Shown here: one piece after another, positions 46,691-56,263 of the stretch
Layout: every line of letters starts with the position of its first letter
Position numbering within the stretch: the first letter of the stretch is position 1
Source of the DNA: Pseudomonadales bacterium
Lineage (GTDB): Bacteria > Pseudomonadota > Gammaproteobacteria > Pseudomonadales > Azotimanducaceae
DNA length: 64,000 bases
Reading direction: 5' to 3'
Assembly (NCBI GenBank): GCA_012103505.1
Contig: WLWP01000001.1
Span: 2,170,001 to 2,234,000, forward strand
The notes under the pieces: model-generated
What the model saw: the letters and a program-made list of their open reading frames with translations, nothing else
What the model was told of the DNA's origin: nothing
Databases searched by the model: none
Program-made: the position numbers and the translations under genes

Positions 46691-47410
46691 TCAGGATTTG
46701 TCGTCAGCAATCGGTTGCGACAACTCGAGACTGTTAATGTAAGCCATGATCATTTGCTGCCACTCACGCCTGAACGCGGTTGCTTTGTTGGAAGGCGACA
46801 AACTCACGTTATCGAGCCCCGTGTATATGGCCTGCAACAAGGTCCGACTGATCCCCTGCGCCCTGGTAAGGCCAATCTCCGGATGGCGAGAGCGCAGCGC
46901 ATCTGCCATGACCTCAACAGAATGCAAATGCTGTGCTTGCCTCAGCTCATTGAAATCAGGGCTGTATTTATTGGCTTCATAGAACTCCACGATGTGATCG
47001 TGTTTTTTCCACACTTGTTGAAGTCGGCGCTCCACCCTGGCCACGTAATCGACAAATTCGAGTTCGTCTTCACCAGGCTTGGTGGTGGTTTGTTCGTCGA
47101 TTTCCAGCAGAGCACGGTGCATCACCGCAAGGAACACAGATCGTCTACTGTCAAAAAAGTGGTACAGCGTCCCTCTTGCAACATCTGCCGTTTCAATGAT
47201 GGCATCGATACTGATGTCCTCGTATCGCGTCTCACCCAGGAGCGTCTCGCAGGCATCGAGAATGTCGTTGACTCGATTAATCCCACGCGCCTGCGACGGC
47301 TGCCTTTTCATGCCGGTAAGATTGAGTGGTTCGATTGTTTGTTCTCCTTCCTGGCAGCGTATCGTATCAATGCATCGACGCTCCGTGCCAATAAAGGAAG
47401 ATGTCCGCAA
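46691..47410 (-). CDS. TetR family transcriptional regulator
   Basis: Up to 239 residues; the start may be the ATG at 47311 (MKRQPSQARGINRV), since the first 33 residues do not look like the family. The helix-turn-helix is RYEDISIDAIIETADVARGT LYHFF, with the usual GTLYHFF recognition helix. The rest is the helical ligand-binding domain. It lies between an acyl-CoA synthetase remnant and the PQQ dehydrogenase gene, on the same strand as the latter, which is a plausible target. Confidence 0.82.
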   Translation of the reverse strand: MRTSSFIGTERRCIDTIRCQEGEQTIEPLNLTGMKRQPSQARGINRVNDILDACETLLGETRYEDISIDAIIETADVARGTLYHFFDSRRSVFLAVMHRALLEIDEQTTTKPGEDELEFVDYVARVERRLQQVWKKHDHIVEFYEANKYSPDFNELRQAQHLHSVEVMADALRSRHPEIGLTRAQGISRTLLQAIYTGLDNVSLSPSNKATAFRREWQQMIMAYINSLELSQPIADDKS

Positions 47411-47440
47411 TTCGGATAGTCACTCGTCCTATTGCTGTTT

Positions 47441-49378
47441 CTATTTCTTTTTAGGGGCAGCGGGATCGGACTCGGACTCGAAGGCAAGCATTACGTTTCC
47501 GGGCGTCGTCCCGAGGATGGCATAACCGGAACCCCAATAGACCATTCCGTCGACCACCGTAGGTCCAGGGCCGCCGAGCGAACCCCCGTGAGCCTCGACT
47601 CCGTTAATGGTCTGAAAGGTGCGGTTACTCGAGAAGGACCAGAGCAGAGTGCCATCGGCGCTCGCGAACGCTCGCATTGTCCCGTCTACTGAACCTGTAA
47701 ACACCACACCAGGAATTGCGGTGGCAGCAGCCTGATTTGCGGAGCTGCAATATTGTGACTTCGCATTCTTACAATCGGTTGGCTTGGGCACAACTGCGGT
47801 CCAGACACGGCGCCCGGTGGCAGGATCTAGCGCGACCAATCCGCCTTCTGCATCCAAGCCCTCTGCGCTCTCGAAATTCTGGTAAGCCTTAAATCCGAGG
47901 GGCACATAAAGCAGTTCACCGTCGTCCGCCGGGCCAAGATTACCGCCTGTCGAAGTGACTCGGTCCGAAGGAACGTCCTGCCAGATGATGGCGCCCTTTC
48001 GATCCGGGTCGAGTATCGTGACCGTTCGGCTTTCCTGTGCCGCGATCAGGATCTGCCGTCCATCCTTCAGCGTGTGAAGAATCGGCGATGCCCCGATATC
48101 GTCGTTAGGTCCTGGCTCCTTACCTGGACAGTTCTGCTCATACTCGTCTGGCGTGGCGCCACAACCAAAGTCGTTCGCATCATCCGCAAGAAGTTGCTGC
48201 GACCAGAGAAACTCCCCCGTGTCTAGCGCGAAAGCGATAATGGCGTCGCTGGCGTCGCCATCCGGCACAGGCACGTAAGCGTTTGATGTGCCCACATAGA
48301 CGGCGTTACGCCGAGTGTCGATCGTAGGCGCGCTCCATATAGCGGCACCGGATGGACCATATTGCTGCACACCGCTGCTGTTCTTCCACAACGGCTTGGC
48401 CGCTTCGCGGAGCGTATATGACTTCCATATCTGTTCACCGGTTTTGGCATTCAGGACGACAACTGCGCCGCGAGACGTGCAGCACTCATAGTTAGCGGAA
48501 ACGCCCATCGGCTCCTCCCATGAGCCTACCGGGACAATGAGGCGCTCACCCTCGGGATCCAGAATAACGGAACCACTGACTGCCGCCGCATGATGCTCGC
48601 CGACTTGTGTCCTCCACAGTTGCTTCCCCGTCTCGGCATCAACTGCGTACACGTTGGCGCTGAAATCGCCGAAGTACGCGGCGTAGCGCCCGGGGGAATC
48701 TGGTATGGGACCGATGCTGATTGTGCTTATCACGGGCCGCTCAGCTTCATACGACCAATGTACACAACCGGTATTCGCATCGAGCGCATAAACCATGCCG
48801 TTGTCGCTCCCTACCCACAGCCAGCCACCGCCCACCACGGGCTGGCTTCGCAATGTCGCAGCACCAGGTAGGCCAAATGCCCACTTCAGTTTCAGGTTCG
48901 GCACTGCGTCTACATCGAGACCCGCAGCGTCAACAGACTGGTAGCGACCACTCGTGGTCGAGTCGGGGCTCCACCCGAGCCAGCGTCCGCCTATCAGCGG
49001 ATTGCCCAGTTTCGCGTCATCGGGGCATGCATTGGCCATGGCGGATGCTGAGCGATCGATGTCGACAAGGGGGCGCCCGCTCAACCACGCAGCGATTCTG
49101 CGCATCTGCTCCTTACTGAGCTCTTGGGCCTGTGGCTTCATCTTGCCGACCGTCATCGACTCGAAAATCTTCGTTGGCGGCATGGCTTTGAGCTCCGCGC
49201 GGGAAGGAACCTTCGTACCCGGTTCAGGCGTTTCGTGACACGAGGCGCAATACTCCTGAAATTCCATTACCCCCCGATAATCGGAGGTGTCTGCAGAAAC
49301 GGAGCTTGCAAGCAGAAGCAGACCAAGAGCCGCGACGTAGCGAAGCGGCTGCACTATTAGACTGATAAACGAGCACAT
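47441..49378 (-). CDS. PQQ-type dehydrogenase with N-terminal cytochrome c (PVA dehydrogenase-like)
   Basis: About 645 residues from an ATG at 49378; the frame extends to 49408. Signal peptide ends ASSVSADTS. The N-terminal domain has CASCH (c-type heme) and later VGKMKP for the distal Met. It is followed by an eight-blade beta propeller with repeated W motifs (LKLKWAFGLPG, GCVHWSYEAERP, GKQLWRTQVG, GEQIWKSYTL, GEFLWSQQLL, GRRVWTAVVP, GTLLWSFSSN). The heme-first order matches the polyvinyl-alcohol-dehydrogenase (cytochrome) group. It would oxidise an alcohol or polyol in the periplasm and pass electrons to its heme. Confidence 0.85.
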   Translation of the reverse strand: MCSFISLIVQPLRYVAALGLLLLASSVSADTSDYRGVMEFQEYCASCHETPEPGTKVPSRAELKAMPPTKIFESMTVGKMKPQAQELSKEQMRRIAAWLSGRPLVDIDRSASAMANACPDDAKLGNPLIGGRWLGWSPDSTTSGRYQSVDAAGLDVDAVPNLKLKWAFGLPGAATLRSQPVVGGGWLWVGSDNGMVYALDANTGCVHWSYEAERPVISTISIGPIPDSPGRYAAYFGDFSANVYAVDAETGKQLWRTQVGEHHAAAVSGSVILDPEGERLIVPVGSWEEPMGVSANYECCTSRGAVVVLNAKTGEQIWKSYTLREAAKPLWKNSSGVQQYGPSGAAIWSAPTIDTRRNAVYVGTSNAYVPVPDGDASDAIIAFALDTGEFLWSQQLLADDANDFGCGATPDEYEQNCPGKEPGPNDDIGASPILHTLKDGRQILIAAQESRTVTILDPDRKGAIIWQDVPSDRVTSTGGNLGPADDGELLYVPLGFKAYQNFESAEGLDAEGGLVALDPATGRRVWTAVVPKPTDCKNAKSQYCSSANQAAATAIPGVVFTGSVDGTMRAFASADGTLLWSFSSNRTFQTINGVEAHGGSLGGPGPTVVDGMVYWGSGYAILGTTPGNVMLAFESESDPAAPKKK

Positions 49379-49479
49379 CTTAAGCCTCAAGCGTCCATCG
49401 CGACCCAAATACTAGACTTTTAGTCTACTCTGCATAAAATGGGCGGGCAAGGCGATTTTAAAGAGGAGCATGGCGAAGA

Positions 49480-49944
49480 GTGAACACTATCGAGCGCGTC
49501 GAGAATTTAGCCTATCGAGTCGCCAACCCGATGGTTAAGGCATTACTGCGTTCGCCGCTGCACACAATCGCGAGCCGCAACTTAGCACTCCTGCACTTTA
49601 AAGGTCGCAGGAGTGGTCAGGCCTTCGTCACCCCGCTCAGCTACGTCCGCAACCAGGACGAAGTATGGTTGCTGTCGGCACACACCACTCGTTGGTGGAT
49701 GAACCTACGTGGGAACGACGTACCCGTTTCGCTTGAGATCGCAAGAAAGACCTACACCGGTAAAGCGCGGCTCTGGGAGAGTGATAGCGAGGAACTGCGG
49801 GATCGTGTTCGGCGCTATCTCTGCGCGCTACCACGCGATGCCAAGGTCTATGGCATCAAACTCGATGAAAACAAGGTGCCTGTCGAAGAAAGTCTGGCAC
49901 AGGCAGCGTCACAACTCGTATTCGTCGAAGTCCAACTCGACTAA
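49480..49944 (+). CDS. Deazaflavin-dependent nitroreductase family protein (DUF385-like)
   Basis: 154 residues starting at GTG. ALLHFKGRRSGQAFVTPLSY and WLLSAHTTRWWMNLRGNDVP are typical of the split-barrel F420/FMN-type nitroreductase family (DUF385). The cofactor in a gammaproteobacterium is uncertain, since F420 is unusual there. Its end overlaps the convergent NhaC gene by four bases. It is divergent from the PQQ dehydrogenase. Confidence 0.75.
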   Translation: MNTIERVENLAYRVANPMVKALLRSPLHTIASRNLALLHFKGRRSGQAFVTPLSYVRNQDEVWLLSAHTTRWWMNLRGNDVPVSLEIARKTYTGKARLWESDSEELRDRVRRYLCALPRDAKVYGIKLDENKVPVEESLAQAASQLVFVEVQLD

Positions 49945-51320
49945 AGCGCGGCCAACAACGTTAAACCAATTCCCGCTAGAACAGCGGCAATCAACGCGTA
50001 GGGTATCTGCGTCAGCGCGTGCTCCATCACCCCACAGCCACTGCCCTGGGCGGCCAACACAGTCGCATCGGAGTAAAAGCAGGCATGGCTGCCAAAAGCG
50101 CTGGCGGAAATCAATGCACCGATAGCCAGTGGCGTACCCACACCCAAGCTTTCTGCCAGAGGCAGAACAATTGGAATGGCGATCGCGAATACCCCCCAGC
50201 TGGAACCCGTGGCAAAGGAGATCACCGCCATTGTGACAAACACCACCACGGGCAGCATCAGAGGGGTCAACAACGGCGTCACGCTCTCAATGACATACAT
50301 CGGCAAGCCGAGGCGATCGTTGACCTCCTTGAATATGAAAGCGATGACGACGATCGTGAGTGCGGGCAGCATGATCTTGATGCCTTCAATCACGGTATCA
50401 AACATCTCACCCCACGCCATGAGTCGCTGTAGCCCATACAAAAGTATCGTTAGCGCAACCGCAACAATGACACCCAACTGAACATCCAGGTCGTACCACA
50501 GACTGAACCCCAACAGCGCAAAGATGGGTAATAAGAAGTGGTAGGTCTTAACCCGATCATTCTCCTCGGGCGAGTCCACTGAAAACTCATCGTGTTCGGC
50601 GTCACTGCTTTCTGACTCATCAGCGCTACTAGCGCCAGCCATCCTGGCGGCGCGAGCCTCAGCACGCCTCATCATCCCCAACGCTGGAACTCTGCCGCTG
50701 GCAACAAGCGGCACCAGCAGCACCGCAAGCCATGGATAAAGCATGTAAGGAATGCCACTGATATACAGCGCCATGCCCTGACCGGGTTCCGCTATTTCTG
50801 ATGTCTCGAGCACACCCGCAAAAAACACACCCCAGGTAGATAGCGGTACAAGCACACAAATGGGTGCCGCCGTGGAGTCCACCACATAGGCGAGCTTCTC
50901 ACGCGATACGTTGAACTTGTCGGTGACCTTACGCATGGATGAGCCGACGGCCAACGCGTTCAGATAGTCGTCGATGAAAACCAACAAGCCTAACAACCAC
51001 GTATACAACAAGGCGCTACCCGCGTTGGAAGCTCTTGCTGCGAGCGCACGGCTGAAGGAAGTTGCCGCCCCCACCCGCATTAACAAGGCGATCAAGCTAC
51101 CCATCAAGCCGCAGACAATAATCACCCACGCAATGGTCTCATCCATCATGACGGTGAGCAGAATCGACGAGAAATTTTCCAGGGCAGCCGATGGTTCCAG
51201 TAGGAGTAGACCCGTGATGACACCCGCTAACAGCGATTCAATCGGGCGGCGGCTGAGGACAGCTATGATCACTGCTACCAGCGCCGGTAGCAATGTCACC
51301 CAGGTAGGACCGTCGCTCAA
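49941..51320 (-). CDS. NhaC-type Na+/H+ antiporter
   Basis: 459 residues with about 11 hydrophobic helices. FSILL...GLLVFIDDYLNALAVGSSMR and FATGSSWGVFAIAIPIVLPL are NhaC/IT-superfamily motifs, including charged residues inside helices. An acidic loop of about 30 residues (SSADESESSDAEHDEFS) lies in the middle. Some members exchange amino acids or organic acids. The start is TTG at 51320, and TTGA overlaps the stop of the upstream aminotransferase remnant, so it is translationally coupled to the amine-catabolism operon. Confidence 0.8.
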   Translation of the reverse strand: MSDGPTWVTLLPALVAVIIAVLSRRPIESLLAGVITGLLLLEPSAALENFSSILLTVMMDETIAWVIIVCGLMGSLIALLMRVGAATSFSRALAARASNAGSALLYTWLLGLLVFIDDYLNALAVGSSMRKVTDKFNVSREKLAYVVDSTAAPICVLVPLSTWGVFFAGVLETSEIAEPGQGMALYISGIPYMLYPWLAVLLVPLVASGRVPALGMMRRAEARAARMAGASSADESESSDAEHDEFSVDSPEENDRVKTYHFLLPIFALLGFSLWYDLDVQLGVIVAVALTILLYGLQRLMAWGEMFDTVIEGIKIMLPALTIVVIAFIFKEVNDRLGLPMYVIESVTPLLTPLMLPVVVFVTMAVISFATGSSWGVFAIAIPIVLPLAESLGVGTPLAIGALISASAFGSHACFYSDATVLAAQGSGCGVMEHALTQIPYALIAAVLAGIGLTLLAAL

Positions 51321-52055
51321 ACCGTGTTGAGCCCGTAATGGCTGGCAGTGTGGTCGAGTGCCTGTGTCATTCTACTGATGAGGAAATCAACCTCTTCACG
51401 CGTACACACGAGGGGTGCCGCGCTGATCATGGCATCCCTGACAGCCCGCACCATGAGACCGGCATCCACTGCAGCATCCCGACAAACGAGCGCCGCCTTA
51501 CCATCCTCTTCCAGGCGCACCCGCGAACTTTTGTCGCGCACAAGTTCCACCGCGGCAAACATGCCGAGTGTGCGCACCTCCCCGACAATGGGGTGTTCAC
51601 GAAGCTCAGCCCACCTTTGACCCCAGTAGGGCCCTATGTCTGAAGCAACGTAGTCCGTGATTTGCTCGTCATTGTAGATGGAGAGGGTTGCCAGACCGGC
51701 AGCACACGCAGATGGATGACCGGAATAAGTAAATCCATGACCAAATTCCCCGCCCGTGCTTGTCAACACTTTGGCCAACTTGGACCCCACCGCAACCCCG
51801 CCCAGAGGTTGATAGCCGTTCGTGACTGCTTTGGCGAACGAAATCAGATCTGGACGTGTGCCAAAGTGTTCACAGCCGAATTTCTGACCTGTTCTGCCAA
51901 ACCCACAGATCACTTCGTCACTGACGAGAAGCACATCCCGCTCGTCCAGAATCTTCTGCACCGCCGGCCAATAGGTATCCGGCGGGATGATCACCCCGCC
52001 TGCACCCTGCACGGGTTCACCGATAAAGGCAGCAACAACCGTATTGTCCAAGCAA
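51317..52055 (-). pseudogene. Class III aminotransferase, N-terminal half deleted
   Basis: About 245 codons of the C-terminal half of a PLP-dependent class III aminotransferase. VVAAFIGEPVQGAGGVIIPP is the start of the conserved core, LVSDEVICGFGRTGQKFG holds the PLP-contacting Asp, and SFAKAVTNGYQPLGG the Lys that binds PLP. The frame continues into foreign sequence at its 5' end (52055-52108), which belongs to the truncated flavoprotein in another frame. Roughly the first 215 residues are missing, so activity is very unlikely. Confidence 0.8.
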
Positions 52056-53695
52056 ACTTTGGAGCTGCTGACGGATCTGAGCCTCGTATTGCGCGAATGT
52101 GGTGGCATAGATCTTGTGTCGGCCCACCCGGTACAGATCGCGGGCAGAACTGCCTTCGAGTGCGGGGGTTGGGGAGCTCATCATAAACACAGCCATAGGG
52201 TCGGAAGGATTGCGTGGCGGCTGGTATCCTCCATTGGTCATTGTTGGCGCGCTACTCACCCACTGGAAAGGGTCATACGGACAGTGCGTGATCGTGACAT
52301 CAAGGTTTGCGAAGGCTTGTCCGCTTCTTAACAACACATTGGCGTACACGAACGGCGAACGAGCGCCATAGCCCAGCCCTTCCTTCTGTTCCTCACTCAT
52401 CTCAGGACACAGAAGCGGTATAAGGTTGTTGTAGCAAGCTAGAACACAATGATTGGCAGTCACACTCACCGGGTTCCCGTCGCGCACGTACTCCACAGCA
52501 ACTGTGTCATCCTTTGTTTCCATGACGCCAACAACAGTGCTGTTCAGTCGTAGCCGCGTTGCCTGAGCTTCGCGATCCAACTGCGCATAGTCGAACTGCG
52601 CAATCGCCACGTCTTCAACCCCTTGCATGCTCGGAGCAACATCAGGAATGAGTTTCTGCACAACAAGGCGAGCCACCGACGCGTTACCGTCCGGGAACAT
52701 CCTGATCTCCGCGATGCCATCGATCATCATCGCCGCGGCAGAGTCCACTAAGTTGGTGAGCCATCCCATGGCCCGCAAACCCGGGGCACCTGCCGAGATC
52801 GCTTCTAGTACCGTGTGCTGCCAACCGGAAACGCCATTCAACACAAGCAGGTGGCCATCGAACATGGCAATGGTCTCTGGCGATAATCCAACCTTGTCGA
52901 CCAGGAAGCGGTTGTAGCTCACCGAGTTAACATAGTCGTACTGTTCGGTCCACGACAGATCATCCAGAAAATCTTGAGCGCCGCCGAAGAAGGCAATCAA
53001 TCGGTCCTGCTCATCGCGGGCTACGGGAAGTGCTCGGACAGCCTCAGCATAGTCACCGCGACCGTGCCAGAATTTGTACCAATGACCGCCAACATGGACA
53101 TGGCTGCCATCCCCCCCGGCATGGACATGCCCACATCTGCATGCAGCTTCCCACCCAGCAGAAAATCATCTGATGTATTGACATCCATGGCGGCAATGGC
53201 TACATCGTCGATACCAAGCTCAATCATCAGCATGCCAGCATTTTCGCTGTAATTACTGGGGTGATCGAGATTCTGTGCTCCGCCCAAACTTAACACCATC
53301 CGGCCTTCGTGGTGAAACTCGTTACGTTTGGCGTGGCCACCAAAATCATCGTGGTTATCGAGGATCAGAATTCGCGCTTCAGGACCTATTTTTTTACGAT
53401 AATAGTAGGCGGCCGCCAGGCCACTCATCCCGGCACCCACAACGACCAGATCATAATGCTCGTCTAGCGCTTCATAGCTTGCCGGTTTCTTACCTTCCCA
53501 GGCCAAGGCGTGCGCAACCTCATAGGAACCTTCATGGCTACCCCGCATTCCTGTCAGTGTTGGCGGGTAACTCACGTTTGCGATGCCACCTTCTGCAGAT
53601 GCCATCGCCCATAGATCAAACGGCGCCATCAAGCCAACCCCAGTACCCAGCGCCACACCATTCAATAAGTCACGACGCGTTATTTTCTGACTCAT
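52040..53695 (-). pseudogene. Tat-type FAD/NAD(P)-binding flavoprotein, copy 1: frame-broken and truncated
   Basis: From the ATG at 53695 the N terminus is SQKITRRDLLNGVALGTG, a twin-arginine signal; then VVVGAGMSGLAAAYYYRKK, the FAD Rossmann motif, and LILDNHDDFGGHAKRNEF. The frame is lost at seven G (53111-53117, C on plus). One base back, GDGSHVHVGGHWYKFW and DRLIAFFGGAQDFLDDL continue as in copy 2. At about 52050 the homology ends after LGQYG and the chain closes with a short foreign tail. About 95 C-terminal residues of the family are missing. Confidence 0.78.
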
Positions 53696-53698
53696 CAC

Positions 53699-55593
53699 TT
53701 ACCTCTTGCTAACAGTTTGCTCGCGAACGGCCCGCCACGCTGCATCAATGGCAGCGTTCAGGTAGGCGTACGCTTCGGAGTCTGAATTAGCAATAGAAAT
53801 CCGACCAAACTGAGCCCGTCCGATTTCATGTGGGGCATTGCCTTCCTCCCACTCAGGATCGTCCAGGGACATATACTCGTACGCGTATCCGTGCGGCCAG
53901 CGATTGACCGTAATCGCCTTGATGTCGGTCTCATGATTGAAGCCATGCTTACCCAACACGCCTTGGAGCTGATCACGTATTTCCTGCTCGTAGGTTTCAA
54001 ACGTTGTCGCATACACTTTGTGACGTGCGACTTTAAGAATCTCGTGACTGGTTTCAGTACCGGTGATTCGCGGCTTAGGCACCCCTATCAAGAAAACCAC
54101 CATGGGATCGTTCGCGCTGCCTGGGGGCTTGTGGCCGCCTGTGCTCGTCGGTGGCGCAGTGGTCATCACGTCATAAGGATCCTGTGGGCAAAGTACTGAA
54201 TCCACACCAAGCTTACGCCAGGCACGCCCGTTTTTTAGCACGACGTTGGATAAGATCAGCGGCACTTTAACCCCGTAGCCGAGCGCTTCTTTCTGCGGCT
54301 CAGGCAACTCGGGGCATAAATAGGGGATGGCTGCATTATAACAAGCAAGCACATAATGATCACAGGTTACGCGAAGCGGGTTACCATCCTGCACGTAGTC
54401 CACCACAACGCGATTGTCGGCATTCTCCTTCACACCCACTGCCGTGCTATTCAATCGCAATCGGACAGCGTGACCCGCCTGATCAAGGGTTGCGTAGTTG
54501 AATCGAGCAGACGCGATATCAGCAAATCCCTTCGCGTCAGGCGCGACATCAGGTATCAGCTTCTGTACCAGTAAGCGTGCCACTGAGGCATTACCATCAG
54601 GAAAATACACCGAAGATTGAGCGCCAGAAGAAACCCCCGCAATAATCTGTTCCGCCAGCTCACCGAGCCAAGGTATACCCTGCACACCTGGACAGCCCAG
54701 ATAAAACGCTTCCATCACGCCTACGCGGAGTCCTGCCGGCCCATAAATCACCCGTGGCATCGAGAAAAACAATTCTATTGTGTCTTTCGCAAGCCCGACT
54801 TTGTCGATAAGGAACTGTGCATAACTTACGGTTTCGACATAGGCTTGTTGCTCGTCGAGTGGCAGAGGCTCCAAATAATTGACTTCGCCACTGAAAAACT
54901 CGATGAGCCTATCTTGTTCAGACGGCGCCAAAGGTAGGGCTCGAACCGCGCTCTGATAGTCGCCCACGCCCAACATCAATTGTGTCCACTTACCATGCAC
55001 AGCCACATGACCTGGTCCTGCCCTGCTGGTAAAGCGAGCAGTCCGCCTTGCTTCGAATTTAGCATTCCATAGTCACCGATGTTCTCGGCGAGCGCGTTAA
55101 GATCAACGCCAAGATCATTCAATAGACCTTTAACTACGTCGCTATAGTTCTCTGCTTCTTCCAGATTTACGGAACCGCCCACGCCCAAAAGCGTATGGCC
55201 CTGCTCATGGAATTCGTTGCGCTTTGCATGACCACCAAAATCGTCGTGGTTATCCAATATCAGGATTTTAGCGTCATCTCCTGCTTGCTCTTGGTAAAAC
55301 TTCGCGGCCGCGAGCCCACTGATTCCCGCCCCCACTATTACCAGATCGTAGTGCTCATTGACGCTTTGGTGTTTTGTGGGTTTTACATCGTTCCACGCAA
55401 ACGCATGCGAGACTTCGTATGATCCGGGGTGATTACCTCTTAATCCGGTCAAGGAAGGCGGATAGTAGACGCTAGAATCAGCCCCAGTCTGAGCAGGAGC
55501 CTGTGCAAGAATTGGATTCGGCTGTAGCAGCGCGATACCCGTACCTATGGCTACGCCATTCATGAAATCCCGTCGTGTGATCTTGTACTTCAT
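53699..55593 (-). pseudogene. Tat-type FAD/NAD(P)-binding flavoprotein, copy 2: frame-broken but full length
   Basis: The start is probably the ATG at 55593 (MKYKITRRDFMNGVAIGTGI, Tat signal); an upstream frame to 55614 runs into the operator. VIVGAGISGLAAAKFYQE is the FAD-binding motif and LILDNHDDFGGHAKRNEFHE follows. The frame changes by one base near 55010-55030 (LLALPAGQDQ, then HVAVHGKWTQLMLGVGDY) and runs on to AWRAVREQTVSKR at the end. It is a homologue of copy 1 along its length. Exported folded flavoenzyme, possibly an oxidase of amines; this is an inference from the neighbouring genes. Confidence 0.75.
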
Positions 55594-55612
55594 TGGCTCT
55601 AGTCTATTATTC

Positions 55613-55652
55613 ACATGTCACACGACATGTTCAAACCTGTCATCCGACATGT
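55613..55652. promoter_or_regulatory. Two palindromic operator sites
   Basis: ACATGTC ACAC GACATGT (55613-55630, perfect) and ACCTGTC ATCC GACATGT (55635-55652, one mismatch), 22 bases centre to centre, i.e. two helix turns. They lie between the divergent flavoprotein operon and TetR gene. A third perfect site lies before the glutamine synthetase-like gene at 57609-57626. Confidence 0.75.
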
Positions 55653-55688
55653 CAACTGTTTTTTGAAGGAACGATTTTTAGGAAGGAA

Positions 55689-56261
55689 ATGACTGAACGC
55701 AAACAAGAGATTATTAAAATCGCAATAGAGATGATCGCGGACCAGGGGTACGCAAGCTTGAGCATGCGTGCGCTTGCGCGCGCAAGTGGCATGAAGCTCG
55801 GTGCTTTGCAGTATCACTTTCGAACCTCTGAGGAGATGTTACGCGCATTGGTTGGGTACATCGCCGATGCCTACAGTCAATCTTTCCGCACGTTGCAAGA
55901 CCGAGACGACTCACCGAGCGTTCGAGAAATTGTGCTCTTTATTCTGGATGATGAGGCAGGGGCTGATTTAAGCGGCGACCATCTCTGGCCACAGTTGTGG
56001 GCAATGCAACAAGTTGAACCTCTGGTTTCGGATCTTGTGGAAGACCTTTACGCCTATTATTACTCGGTCCTTACTGAAGCCTTGAAGCGAAGCAAAAGTG
56101 CCGCACCTGAATCTGATGCACTTGTGTTGCTGTCATTAGTCGAGGGCACGACGATCTTCATGGGAAAAGGTCGCCGCTGGACAAAGAAAGCGAAACCTGT
56201 ACGCAAGGCCATTTTGGATTTTGTAGACCAATTTGTAGAGAAGGGGTATGGCACTTCGTAA
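55689..56261 (+). CDS. TetR family transcriptional regulator
   Basis: 190 residues from the ATG at 55689 (AAGGAA upstream). The frame reaches back to 55593 through the operator, but that part is not family-like. MIADQGYASLSMRALARASG MKLGALQYHF is the helix-turn-helix, with LGALQYHF as the recognition helix. The C-terminal part is helical. The palindromes between it and the flavoprotein operon are its likely binding sites, and the same site precedes the glutamine synthetase-like gene, so it probably controls all three units. Confidence 0.85.
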   Translation: MTERKQEIIKIAIEMIADQGYASLSMRALARASGMKLGALQYHFRTSEEMLRALVGYIADAYSQSFRTLQDRDDSPSVREIVLFILDDEAGADLSGDHLWPQLWAMQQVEPLVSDLVEDLYAYYYSVLTEALKRSKSAAPESDALVLLSLVEGTTIFMGKGRRWTKKAKPVRKAILDFVDQFVEKGYGTS

Positions 56262-56263
56262 GC

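Noticed and set aside
46661..47525. 252- and 148-codon plus-strand frames
   Set aside because: They mirror the TetR and PQQ dehydrogenase genes; no ribosome site or family features.
48590..49360. Several plus-strand frames
   Set aside because: Antisense to the PQQ dehydrogenase with its CASCH heme motif and propeller repeats.
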